64,000 nucleotides of DNA from Parvibaculum sp. (GTDB taxonomy: Bacteria; Pseudomonadota; Alphaproteobacteria; Parvibaculales; Parvibaculaceae): contig JAUSMV010000005.1 in NCBI GenBank assembly GCA_030645235.1, forward strand, positions 337,547 to 401,546, written 5' to 3'. The translations under genes were made by a program, and so were the position numbers. The notes under the pieces were generated by a model that worked only from the letters and a program-made list of their open reading frames with translations, was not told where the DNA came from and did not search any database. Positions 37,373 through 45,301 of the stretch are shown one piece after another; position 1 is the stretch's first letter; every line of letters begins with the position of its first letter.

Positions 37373-39931
37373 TCAGAACTCGACGCGCACCTCCGCTTTC
37401 AAACTGTGATCGCGAACATCTGAGGCAAACTCACCGTCATAGCCGAGCGTGAGCGTTGTCCGGTCGGTGATTTCCAGACCGAGATAGGAGCCGACGGCCA
37501 AGGCATCTTCAGAGACCGGTGCGCCCCGAACGAGAAAGCTCGTCGCAGGTGCCGAGGCAAAAGCAATACGGGAGGCCGGGTCCACATCACCAAACGCGTG
37601 ACGCCATGCAAGAGACCCCGAAAGCGCAACCTTACCGGTTTCACGACGAAGGCGCAGACCAAGAGACGACACGCCCGTGGTGTTGTCCGATGCCGAAACA
37701 GTAAGCGCAGCCGGTCCGCCCGTTTCGGTGAAGCCATCGGTTCGCGCATGGGTCACAGCAAGACCGGCAAAAGGTGTAAGCACAACAGACGACATATCAA
37801 TATCCGTGGCGGCCTCGACAGAGGCCTGGAATGTATGCGTGTCGTAATCAGCCGCAAGATTATTCGTCAGCAGACCGACAATAACGGTGCGCTCTGCTTC
37901 CGAGCGGCCATAGCTGTAGCTGACCGTCGATCCGAGATCGACGATCCCCAGTTTCGTTCCGCCATAACCAGCAACATGAAAACCGTCGCTCCCGCCGGAG
38001 GACGAACGGGCCGAGACATCAAAATTGGAGCGGCTATAGCCGAGCGCCACACCGACACGGCTGGCCTCACCGACCGACTTGTCCGCACCGCCAAGAAATC
38101 CGGCTGAGCGGCGTTCAAGTTTTGCCACATTGACGCTCTCATCGTTCACACCCCAGCTCCCGAACACCTGCCCCCAAGCCGCCGGGCGATCAGATGAAAG
38201 AGTGTCTGTCGATGGCATGAAATCACCCAGGGCTGCAACCTGTACGCCGCCGGAAGATTTCAACGCGCCTCCGGCGAACATCTGCAGACGGGCTTGCAGC
38301 ACATTGCGTATCTGCTGCACCGTGTTGAAAATAGCGGTGCCGACGCTGCCATAAGCCTCGCCCGAGAGAGAGTCGAAGGCCGCGCGGGCTTCTTCCTCGG
38401 TCATCAACAAGATTGCGTCATAGAGCGGATTGCCAAGACCGAGATCGTTAGCTGCGACGGCGACGTTGAACTGGTTCGGCGTCCGCGCGGCATCCTGAAG
38501 GTCCGCCACCAGGTTGAGCGTCAGGTAGACATTGTTTGCGTCATAGGAGAGTTGCGAATCCAGAAAGGCGAAGCTGTCGGTAACGCCACCAAAGATGCCG
38601 GTAACGCCGCCGCCAGCGGTCAGAATCGTGTAGAGCGTGCTCGGTGCCCAGGTGAGACCGTTATCGGTGCCGTTTTCGGGCCGCACCGCCACCATGGCAC
38701 TGCCGTCGATGGTGACGGCGCCGGTTGCGTGAAGCCAGTCATTATTGGTGCCGGCGGCGTTGCCGCCGTCATTGGTTTCGACCTCGTAGGCCGATCCGGC
38801 GCCGAAATCGAACGTGCCGGCGACATTCAGCGTACCAATGGAATTGCCGGGCGCGACGATGGCGCCCGCGCCGAGCGTCGTCGCGCCGATGGTGCCCGTG
38901 CCGCCGAGCATACCGTTCATCACGCCGATGCCGCCGCCGAACAGACCGTTGACGATGAAGGTACCGGCTTCGACGAAAGTATCGCCGCCGAAGGTGCTGT
39001 TGTTGCCGGTGAGCGTCGTCGTGCCGGAACCGATCTGCCGGAGCGTGCCGCTGCCGGAGATATCGGCATCGAGCTCGAAATCGCTACTGGTGTGATTGAA
39101 GAGGATCGAGCCCGCGCCGTTGCCGAAGAGGATGGTGCCCGCAAGGAGCGTGCCCGCAGCCGTCGCGGCATCGCCCGAGGCGGCGCCGATATTGAGCACG
39201 CCCGTGGAACCGACCTGTTGGGCGATGTTCACAGGTCCGCCGCCGCCGGCGGCCGAGACGAGCCCCTCATTCGAAATCGTCAGCGTGCCGTTGCCCGACG
39301 CACCGACAAAGATGCTGGTCCCGCTCGTCAGGGTGGAACCCGAACCGTCCACCGCGACGGAACCGAGGCTGGAGGCATTGGTGCCGATCGCGACAAGATC
39401 GCCGGTCGCGACCGCTCCGCCATCGGTGACGTTCAACGTGCCGTTGCCGTCGAGGCCGTTGAACAGGCGGCCGGTGATGCTCCAGACCGAACCGTTTCCA
39501 TCAACCGTTACGACACCGTTCGATCCGCCGTTCTCGCCGAGATAGCCGAACCCGGTGGTGGTCACGCTGCCGCCATTCGCGATGCTCAAGCTGCCGTTGC
39601 CCAGCACGGCGACGGACATGCCGCTGTTGTTGAGCCTGCCCGTGCCGTCCACCTCGACACGGCCGGTCTGACCGGAGAAATGACCGATAAAGGTCACCCC
39701 GGATTCGGCGGTGCCGGACAGGATGCGGGCGACGCCGTTATTGTCGACGCGGGCAGAATCGCCCGGACCGGGAACGGTGCCGGTATTCCAGTTGGCGCCC
39801 AGGTGCCAATCGCCCGTGCCGGCGAGCCAGTCGATGGCGTGGGCGGGCGCCGCGGCAAGGGCCGTTGCGCTCAGCGCCGTTGTGGCAAGCAGCGCGGTAC
39901 GCAAGGCGCGGCCCGCTTTGATGATTTCCAT
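37373..39931 (-). CDS. Autotransporter 1 (type Va), repeat passenger with outer-membrane beta-barrel
   Basis: An 852-aa surface protein. Signal peptide about 1-32 (ending AAAPAHA), then a mature N-terminus DWLAGTGDWHLGANWNTGTVPGPG. The passenger has about three degenerate 45-50-residue units built on V-x-VDG-x-GS and GNGTL-x-I-x-x-GG-x-V, then PATR-like strands (GTTTLTGNNSTFGGDTFVEAGTFIVNG; GAIVAPGNSIGTLNVAG), predicting a right-handed beta-helix. The linker NPLYDAILLMTEEEARAAFDSLSGEAYGS leads into a barrel of about 270 residues ending VRVEF with the obligatory terminal Phe. The last about 315 residues are almost the same as in autotransporter 2. No serine-protease or other catalytic motif is seen. 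ATG 39931 gives a sound signal peptide. Confidence 0.93.
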   Translation of the reverse strand: MEIIKAGRALRTALLATTALSATALAAAPAHAIDWLAGTGDWHLGANWNTGTVPGPGDSARVDNNGVARILSGTAESGVTFIGHFSGQTGRVEVDGTGRLNNSGMSVAVLGNGSLSIANGGSVTTTGFGYLGENGGSNGVVTVDGNGSVWSITGRLFNGLDGNGTLNVTDGGAVATGDLVAIGTNASSLGSVAVDGSGSTLTSGTSIFVGASGNGTLTISNEGLVSAAGGGGPVNIAQQVGSTGVLNIGAASGDAATAAGTLLAGTILFGNGAGSILFNHTSSDFELDADISGSGTLRQIGSGTTTLTGNNSTFGGDTFVEAGTFIVNGLFGGGIGVMNGMLGGTGTIGATTLGAGAIVAPGNSIGTLNVAGTFDFGAGSAYEVETNDGGNAAGTNNDWLHATGAVTIDGSAMVAVRPENGTDNGLTWAPSTLYTILTAGGGVTGIFGGVTDSFAFLDSQLSYDANNVYLTLNLVADLQDAARTPNQFNVAVAANDLGLGNPLYDAILLMTEEEARAAFDSLSGEAYGSVGTAIFNTVQQIRNVLQARLQMFAGGALKSSGGVQVAALGDFMPSTDTLSSDRPAAWGQVFGSWGVNDESVNVAKLERRSAGFLGGADKSVGEASRVGVALGYSRSNFDVSARSSSGGSDGFHVAGYGGTKLGIVDLGSTVSYSYGRSEAERTVIVGLLTNNLAADYDTHTFQASVEAATDIDMSSVVLTPFAGLAVTHARTDGFTETGGPAALTVSASDNTTGVSSLGLRLRRETGKVALSGSLAWRHAFGDVDPASRIAFASAPATSFLVRGAPVSEDALAVGSYLGLEITDRTTLTLGYDGEFASDVRDHSLKAEVRVEF

Positions 39932-39974
39932 TATCTTCAGGTCCCCCAACTTCAGTTCCCCGGCGCACGGCACG

Positions 39975-39993
39975 GCCTTGCATCAGACAAGGC
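39975..39993 (-). promoter_or_regulatory. Leader hairpin GCCTTG/CAAGGC of autotransporter 1
   Basis: GCCTTG, 7-nt loop, CAAGGC, 44-62 nt upstream of the autotransporter 1 start. A matching hairpin with 7-bp arms occurs at 43815 before autotransporter 2. Confidence 0.6.
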
Positions 39994-40007
39994 TGTCCGT
40001 CGAGGGT

Positions 40008-40034
40008 GCTCACACACCATCGTCACCGATGTCG
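40008..40034 (-). promoter_or_regulatory. 27-bp conserved block upstream of autotransporter 1
   Basis: GCTCAC-A-CACCATCGTCACCGATGTCG; it differs from the block at 43849-43875 in one base (A versus G) while flanking DNA is unrelated. The central CATCG-TCAC-CGATG is a palindrome (arms CATCG and CGATG), as a dimeric binding site would have. Confidence 0.7.
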
Positions 40035-40058
40035 CTCTTCAGGATTTTTTCCGTGTAC

Positions 40059-40090
40059 GGCGAATATCCGTTCGCCAAGCATCTGGATGC
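40059..40090. promoter_or_regulatory. Paired short inverted repeats in autotransporter 1 leader
   Basis: GGCGAA-TATCCG-TTCGCC (40059-40076) and GCATC-TG-GATGC (40079-40090) lie between the 27-bp block and the regulator 2 stop. The corresponding region of autotransporter 2 holds only a weaker GGCA/TGCC pair. Confidence 0.35.
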
Positions 40091-40133
40091 GAACTTATCG
40101 GACGGCTCAGCCGGGGGTCAATTCGCAACCTGC

Positions 40134-40155
40134 CCGAAAACCAACTTTTACTGGG
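40134..40155 (-). promoter_or_regulatory. AT-rich motif GAAAACYRACTTTTAYTGGG, copy 1
   Basis: Copy 1 reads GAAAACCAACTTTTACTGGG from 40136, covering the stop codon of regulator 2 and 100 nt upstream of the 27-bp block. Copies 2 and 3 are at 43973 and 44251. Confidence 0.55.
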
Positions 40156-41023
40156 ACGGTTTTTCCAGCCGCCGACGCCCGAGGCTGAGGTCGAAGGCGG
40201 TGTCGACGAGGGCAAACTTGACGGCCTGCACCTGCAAATATTCATGGAGGAAACCGCGCGACACCCACATCGCCGAACGACCGCGCTTTCCTTCCCAGCC
40301 GATACCGCCCGCCGCTTCCGCGTCGCGCAGTCGACGCGTCAGATGCGTCTGCGACAGCTTCAGCGCCTTGGCCATTTCAGCGACCGAGACGAGGCCGGCG
40401 GTGATGCGCGCCGCATCGGGTCCGACGTCGCCGATGCCGGCGGTCAGCCAGTCCATGACGAAGCCGCGGCTGTTGACCCAGATGAAATGGGCATATGTGT
40501 GCTCCGGTGCACGCGTGGCGCCGGAGGCGAAAAGACCGTCAGCGATCCACGGCTGTATCGCCTCGAGCGCGGCCGGCACGGCGCGAAAGGTTTCCAGTCG
40601 GCGACCGCCATCGAGCGCATCCAGCGTCATCAACTGCGTCGCCACCCAAGTGGTCAGGGCTTCGAGGGCGGACGGCGCCGGCTCGATCGGGCGGGTGCGC
40701 CCGTCGCCGGCGCCCGGCGTGTGCTGCACGATGCCGTATTTCAGCATTTCATTGATGAAGGCATGACCCGTGTTGCGGCTGGCGATCTCGTGTTTCGCGA
40801 TCTCATCGAAGAAGCGCGCCACCGTCAGGCCGCTGCGCGGGTCGGCGGTGTCGCGCCGGAAATGGAGGGCGAAGGCGGCATGCGCCATCAGGTAGCGCTG
40901 ATTGCCGAAAACAGCGGCCGCCCGCGGATCGGCTTCATAGACCGCGAACAGGGCGCGGGATTGACGCTGAACGAGACCGAGCAAGGCGGGGTGAGCGGCA
41001 ATATCGTCGACAGTCAGTGCCAT
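40148..41023 (-). CDS. Putative double winged-helix regulator 2 of the autotransporter array
   Basis: A 291-aa paralogue of the other two regulators. Matching blocks are RFFDEIAKHEIASRNTGHAFINEMLKYGIV (about 72-101) and SVAEMAKALKLSQTHLTRRLRDAEAAGGIGWEGKRGRSAMWVSRGFLHEYLQ (about 214-265). The middle (about 115-205) is predicted helical and is the least conserved, perhaps a dimer or ligand domain. It sits between the two autotransporters, 90 nt after autotransporter 2 and 216 nt before autotransporter 1. Its base composition looks GC-richer than that of the sister genes. No clear ribosome site precedes the ATG. Confidence 0.78.
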   Translation of the reverse strand: MALTVDDIAAHPALLGLVQRQSRALFAVYEADPRAAAVFGNQRYLMAHAAFALHFRRDTADPRSGLTVARFFDEIAKHEIASRNTGHAFINEMLKYGIVQHTPGAGDGRTRPIEPAPSALEALTTWVATQLMTLDALDGGRRLETFRAVPAALEAIQPWIADGLFASGATRAPEHTYAHFIWVNSRGFVMDWLTAGIGDVGPDAARITAGLVSVAEMAKALKLSQTHLTRRLRDAEAAGGIGWEGKRGRSAMWVSRGFLHEYLQVQAVKFALVDTAFDLSLGRRRLEKPSQ

Positions 41024-41041
41024 GCGCGAATCAACTCGTAC

Positions 41042-41068
41042 ATCATCCGGTCAATTTGAACAGATGAT
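41042..41068. promoter_or_regulatory. ATCATC/GATGAT inverted repeat before regulator 2
   Basis: ATCATC (41042-41047) and GATGAT (41063-41068) with a 15-nt spacer, 19-45 nt upstream of the regulator 2 start. The spacing suits two adjacent grooves of DNA, as for a dimeric regulator. Confidence 0.4.
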
Positions 41069-41113
41069 ACACCAGATTCCGCCTGTTTCGGCGCGTTTTC
41101 CTGACGCTCTGCC

Positions 41114-43789
41114 TCAGAACTCGACGCGCACCTCCGCTTTCAAACTGTGATCGCGAACATCTGAGGCAAACTCACCGTCATAGCCGAGCGTGAGCGTTGT
41201 CCGGTCGGTGAGTTCCAGACCAAGATAGGAGCCGACAGCCAAGGCATCGTCGGAGACCGGCGCGCCGCGAACGAGGAAGCTCGACGCAGGGGCCGAAGCA
41301 AAGGCGACACGGGAGCCCGGATCCACATCACCGAAAGCATGACGCCAGGCAAGGGAACCTGAAAGCGCAACCTTACCGGTTTCACGACGAAGGCGCAGAC
41401 CAAGAGACGAAACGCCCGTGGTGTTATCCGACGCCGAAACAGTGAGCGCCGCCGGTCCGCCCGTTTCGGTGAAACCATCGGCGCGCGCATGGGTCACAGC
41501 GAGACCGGCAAAGGGTGTGACCACAACGGCTGACATATCGATATCCGTGGCGGCTTCGACAGAGGCCTGGAATGTATGCGTATCATAGTCAGCCGAAAGA
41601 TTATTCGTCAGCAGACCAACAATAACGGTGCGCTCTGCTTCTGAGCGGCCATAGCTGTAGCTGAGCGTTGACCCCAGATCGACGATCCCCAGTTTCGTAC
41701 CGGCATAGCCCGCGACATGGAAATTGTCGCTGTCGCCGGAGGACGAGCGGGCCGAGACATCAAAGTTCGAATGGCTATAGCCGAGCGCCACACCGACACG
41801 GCTCGCCTCACCGACCGACTTGTCCGCACCACCAAGAAATCCGGCTGAGCGGCGTTCAAGTTTTGCCACATTGACGCTCTCATCGTTTACACCCCAGCTC
41901 CCGAACACCTGCCCCCAAACCGCCGGGCGATCAGATGAAAGGGTGTCTGCCGATGGCATGAAATCACCCAGGGCTGCAACCTGTACGCCGCCGGAAGATT
42001 TCAACGCGCCTCCGGCGAACATCTGCAGACGGGCTTGCAGCACATTGCGGATCTGCTGTACCGAACTGACGGCGGCGCTGTCCGTGCTGCCATAGGCTTC
42101 ACCCGACAGCGCATTAAATGCAGCACGCGCTTCATCTTCAGTCATCAACAGAATTTGATCATAAATCGGGTTGCCAATTCCCAATGTATTGGTGGCACCA
42201 GCCACGCCCGTCTGGTTCGGCGTCGTCGTGACTTCGGTGAAGTCGACGTCGTTGCGCAGGAGCGTCATGCGAACATTGTTGGCGTCGTAGGCAAGGTCCG
42301 GCGTCAGGAAGGCAAAGTCGGATGTGATGCTGCCGAATGTCCCGTCGATGCCGCCATCCGCCGTGAGGATGGTCCGCGTTAGGTACCAAGGATAAGTGCC
42401 GCTCAAACCGATATGCTCGACCGAAGCACCATTGAGATAGGCCGTACCCGTGACATGGATGAGATCATTATCCGTGCTGGCCGGATCGACCTCCACTTCA
42501 TAGGTCGAGCCTGCATGGAAGGTGATGTCGCCCATGACGGTCAATGTGCCGACCGAATTGCCCGGCGCGATGACCGAGCCGCTGCCAAGAGAGACATTAG
42601 CGATGGTGCCTGAGCCACCGAGCCGCGCCGCGCCGACACTCATAGAGCCGCCGAGCGAACCGTTGACGATCAGCATTCCCGCCTCGACCGTCGTCGTGCC
42701 CGAGAAGGTGGAACTGTCGCCCGAAAGCGTCGTGACGCCATCGAGAAAACGCAGGGCGCCGGCGCCGGAGATGTTCGATGCCAGAAGATAATCCGTATCC
42801 GTATGGTTGAAGACGATTTCGCCTGTTCCCTCGCCGAAGACGATCGTTCCGACGTCAAGAGTGCCTGCCGCGACGGCAGCATCGCCTGCCGCCGCGCCGA
42901 TATTCACAATGCCTGTGGATCCGGCTAATTCGGCAATGCTCAGCCAGACGAATCCGGCACTCGCACCGTTCGCGACGGTCAACGAGCCTTCGCCCTCATA
43001 TCCGAGATAGAAAGTGCCGGAATCGGTCAGCAACGATCCCTCGCCATCGACCGTGACGGCGCCGGTGCTGCCGGATTGAAAGCCGACATAGGCGCCCTGA
43101 CTGCTCGCGGCACCGCCATTCGAAATGTCGAGCATGGCTTCGCCGCTATAACCGACATAGAGGGTGTAGAGGTTCTGCCAGGACGATCCTTCGCCGTCGA
43201 TGGTGACGTGGCCGCTGCCCGAGCCGGAGCCGATGCTGCCGGATGTGCTGAACACATAGCCGCCATTCGTAATGTCGAGCGTGCCCTCGCCATCACCGCC
43301 GACCGTGAGACCGGCGTTGTTGAAAGCCGATCCGTCACCGTCAACCGTGACACTGCCGCTGCCGTTGGTCGTGGCGCCGATTGAGGTACCGCCACTGTTA
43401 ACGACACCGCCCTCCGAAATATCGAGCGTGCCGCTACCGGAAAAGCCGACGAAGACGCCGCTGGACGCCGTCAGTTCCGAATCGGAGCCAATCACCTCCA
43501 GGGCACCGCTTTGCCCCGCGTTCTGACCGATCCAGATACTCGACGCGGCGGCGCCATCGGCCCCGATCTCAGCCGTGCCGCCATTGTTGATGTTTGCCTG
43601 AGCGCCAGATGTGGGGACGCCGCTGTTCCAGTTCGTCGGATCGAACCAGTCGCCAGTTGCCCCGGTCCAATTTGCGGCATGCACCGGTGTTGCCAGCAAT
43701 ACGGAAGCCGTGAGCGCCGTTGAGACCATCAAGGCCGCACGCAACTCGATTCGAAACCGCACACCGCAAAAAATTATCTGTGTCATCAT
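41114..43789 (-). CDS. Autotransporter 2 (type Va), repeat passenger with outer-membrane beta-barrel
   Basis: An 891-aa sister of autotransporter 1. ATG 43789 or 43786 (GGGGA is 5 nt before the second). Signal peptide about 1-38 (ending LLATPVHA), mature start NWTGATGDWFDPTNWNSGVP. The passenger has about four 48-residue units (VTVDGDGSAFNNAGLTVGGD, VTIDGEGSSWQ, VTVDGEGSLLTD and a leading degenerate one), one more than autotransporter 1, then the same PATR-like and APGNSVGTL sections. Linker GNPIYDQILLMTEDEARAAFNALSGEAYGS and barrel ending VRVEF. By eye the final about 315 residues show about 16 differences from autotransporter 1, while the passengers are clearly divergent. Confidence 0.93.
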   Translation of the reverse strand: MMTQIIFCGVRFRIELRAALMVSTALTASVLLATPVHAANWTGATGDWFDPTNWNSGVPTSGAQANINNGGTAEIGADGAAASSIWIGQNAGQSGALEVIGSDSELTASSGVFVGFSGSGTLDISEGGVVNSGGTSIGATTNGSGSVTVDGDGSAFNNAGLTVGGDGEGTLDITNGGYVFSTSGSIGSGSGSGHVTIDGEGSSWQNLYTLYVGYSGEAMLDISNGGAASSQGAYVGFQSGSTGAVTVDGEGSLLTDSGTFYLGYEGEGSLTVANGASAGFVWLSIAELAGSTGIVNIGAAAGDAAVAAGTLDVGTIVFGEGTGEIVFNHTDTDYLLASNISGAGALRFLDGVTTLSGDSSTFSGTTTVEAGMLIVNGSLGGSMSVGAARLGGSGTIANVSLGSGSVIAPGNSVGTLTVMGDITFHAGSTYEVEVDPASTDNDLIHVTGTAYLNGASVEHIGLSGTYPWYLTRTILTADGGIDGTFGSITSDFAFLTPDLAYDANNVRMTLLRNDVDFTEVTTTPNQTGVAGATNTLGIGNPIYDQILLMTEDEARAAFNALSGEAYGSTDSAAVSSVQQIRNVLQARLQMFAGGALKSSGGVQVAALGDFMPSADTLSSDRPAVWGQVFGSWGVNDESVNVAKLERRSAGFLGGADKSVGEASRVGVALGYSHSNFDVSARSSSGDSDNFHVAGYAGTKLGIVDLGSTLSYSYGRSEAERTVIVGLLTNNLSADYDTHTFQASVEAATDIDMSAVVVTPFAGLAVTHARADGFTETGGPAALTVSASDNTTGVSSLGLRLRRETGKVALSGSLAWRHAFGDVDPGSRVAFASAPASSFLVRGAPVSDDALAVGSYLGLELTDRTTLTLGYDGEFASDVRDHSLKAEVRVEF

Positions 43790-43814
43790 CGTCCCCACCC
43801 CATACGCACGCACC

Positions 43815-43833
43815 GCCTTGCACCGGGCAAGGC
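43815..43833 (-). promoter_or_regulatory. Leader hairpin GCCTTGC/GCAAGGC of autotransporter 2
   Basis: Perfect 7-bp arms around ACCGG, 26-44 nt upstream of the autotransporter 2 ATG. Equivalent to the hairpin at 39975. Confidence 0.6.
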
Positions 43834-43848
43834 TTCGCAATCAATGGC

Positions 43849-43875
43849 GCTCACGCACCATCGTCACCGATGTCG
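43849..43875 (-). promoter_or_regulatory. 27-bp conserved block upstream of autotransporter 2
   Basis: GCTCAC-G-CACCATCGTCACCGATGTCG, one base different from the copy at 40008. Spacing to the hairpin (15 nt) is the same as in autotransporter 1 (14 nt). Confidence 0.7.
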
Positions 43876-43972
43876 TTGTTTAAAAAATTTCACCTTCGGC
43901 AAACGCAGTGCCACCGAGTGAATGCGGACGAAACTATGGTCGGACCTAAAGACGGTCAATCGGTATAGTCAT

Positions 43973-43994
43973 CCGAAAACTGACTTTTATTGGG
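43973..43994 (-). promoter_or_regulatory. AT-rich motif GAAAACYRACTTTTAYTGGG, copy 2
   Basis: GAAAACTGACTTTTATTGGG from 43975, 100 nt upstream of the 27-bp block of autotransporter 2, the same distance as for copy 1. Unlike copies 1 and 3 it is not at a regulator's 3' end. Confidence 0.55.
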
Positions 43995-44072
43995 CAGAGT
44001 TTTTACGACGCCATAGCCGAACCTGACCCGCGCATACCGAACGGGGAAAGACCTCTACTGCAAAAGAGAGTT

Positions 44073-44169
44073 TGGGTGAGGGACCGGATCTGTTGCTAAG
44101 GAAGGTGGTCCCCGCAACGGATGTGGGCCAGCCCCTCACCCACCTCTCTCCCCGTCAGAAGGGAGAGAG
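44073..44169. repeat. Large palindromic element in the autotransporter 2 upstream gap
   Basis: Outer arms TGGGTGAGGG (44073-44082) and CCCTCACCCA (44133-44142), then CTCTCTCCC/GGGAGAGAG (44144-44169). It belongs to the same REP-like class as 36238, 48141 and 57896, and here separates regulator 3 from the autotransporter 2 control region. Confidence 0.65.
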
Positions 44170-44250
44170 TGTCGTCATATGTCGCCAACGGTCCTCAACA
44201 TCTTCATCACCCAAACAATCTATGAGCAGAAGATAATCAAAGTTGTAATT

Positions 44251-44272
44251 GAAAACCTGACTTTTTCTGGGC
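44251..44272 (-). promoter_or_regulatory. AT-rich motif GAAAACYRACTTTTAYTGGG, copy 3
   Basis: GAAAACCTGACTTTTTCTGG from 44251, with one extra base compared with copies 1 and 2, beginning 5 nt beyond the regulator 3 stop. Confidence 0.5.
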
Positions 44273-44277
44273 GGAAT

Positions 44278-45141
44278 TTAGCGCGCGGCGACACCGAACA
44301 CTTTGTCATAGGCTTCATCAATGACCGCGAGCTTGGCCGCCTGTGCCGCAACCATCTCGGCCAAAAACTCCGCTGACAGCCACATGGCCGAATGAAATCT
44401 CTTGCCGTCCCAACCGATGCTGCCGAGCGCCTCGGCCTCGCGCAATTTGCGCGTGAGATGCGTGCGCGACAGTTTCAGCCATTCAGCCATATCGGACACC
44501 GACATAACAGAGGTCGGAATGCGGGCAGAACCTTTGTCGATTTCGTCCATACCGGAAATCATCCGTTCCATGACAATCCCGCCTTTGTCGAGCCATGTGA
44601 AAAGCGAAAAAGTGCCGGACGGTTTGCGCACCTCTTCAAGCGTCAGCAATCCATCGGCGATGAGGGGCTGAAGGCGCATGAGACCATCGCCGTGAGCGGA
44701 ATAGGCGGCACCCCTCGCGCCACCATCAAGCCGGTCGAGTGTGGACAGATGGAGCGCGACCCAACCGTCAAGCAACTCGACAGGTAACGAGGTGGCCCTC
44801 AACAAACGTAAACGCTTGTCACCCGCCTCGCCCGCCAGTTCGACATAGCCGTAGTTGATGAGTTCTTTGATAAAGGCATCCGCCGTGTTGCGGCTTGCTA
44901 TGCCATGCGCCTGAGCCTGATCGATGAAACGCGAGATCGGCACGCCACTGGAATTGGTTTCCAACTCACTGCGGAAATGAAGAGACGCCGCCAACTGCCC
45001 CAAAAGCCAGCGCTGCTGGCTGGCGAAATTGGCCGCCAGACGCGGATCACTCTCATAGGCGGTAAGCAGGGTTTGCGCCTGAAGCCGCAAAAGGGGCAAC
45101 AGGCCGGCGTGACCGGCGATCTGACGGGCGGACAGGGACAT
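44278..45141 (-). CDS. Putative double winged-helix regulator 3 of the autotransporter array
   Basis: A 287-aa paralogue. Helix-turn-helix-like segments at about 70-115 (RFIDQAQAHGIASRNTADAFIKELINYGYV) and 213-258 (SVSDMAEWLKLSRTHLTRKLREAEALGSIGWDGKRFHSAMWLS). It is the outermost gene of the array, 489 nt upstream of autotransporter 2, and divergent from the monooxygenase at 45302. The best-conserved residues among the three copies are SRNT, the FI-[KN]-E-[ML] helix and the R-[RKP]-LR-[ED]-AEA-x-G recognition-like helix. The family is not one I can name. Confidence 0.78.
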   Translation of the reverse strand: MSLSARQIAGHAGLLPLLRLQAQTLLTAYESDPRLAANFASQQRWLLGQLAASLHFRSELETNSSGVPISRFIDQAQAHGIASRNTADAFIKELINYGYVELAGEAGDKRLRLLRATSLPVELLDGWVALHLSTLDRLDGGARGAAYSAHGDGLMRLQPLIADGLLTLEEVRKPSGTFSLFTWLDKGGIVMERMISGMDEIDKGSARIPTSVMSVSDMAEWLKLSRTHLTRKLREAEALGSIGWDGKRFHSAMWLSAEFLAEMVAAQAAKLAVIDEAYDKVFGVAAR

Positions 45142-45301
45142 AAAGGACCGGTTTTCTGACGACGGCGACTCTGAGGATCAAGTACATGCAGAATACTATT
45201 TTCCGCTCCATTTCGCGTGGCCAAAACCATCTTCGGGGCAGATTTAGGGGGGACAGAGGGGGGTGCTAACGCGATAATCGGGTCGGGAAGAGGAGTTGGA
45301 T

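Noticed and set aside
38294..41059. Plus-strand ORF of 921 codons
   Set aside because: It is antisense to autotransporter 1 and regulator 2, whose protein families and motifs are clear; the plus-strand product is Arg/Asp/Gly-rich without any recognisable domain, as expected from GC-rich antisense frames.
36335..45141. Prophage or genomic island with integrase
   Set aside because: No integrase, transposase, phage structural gene, or attachment repeats at the edges, and the nearby tRNA-Leu at 33374 is not duplicated.
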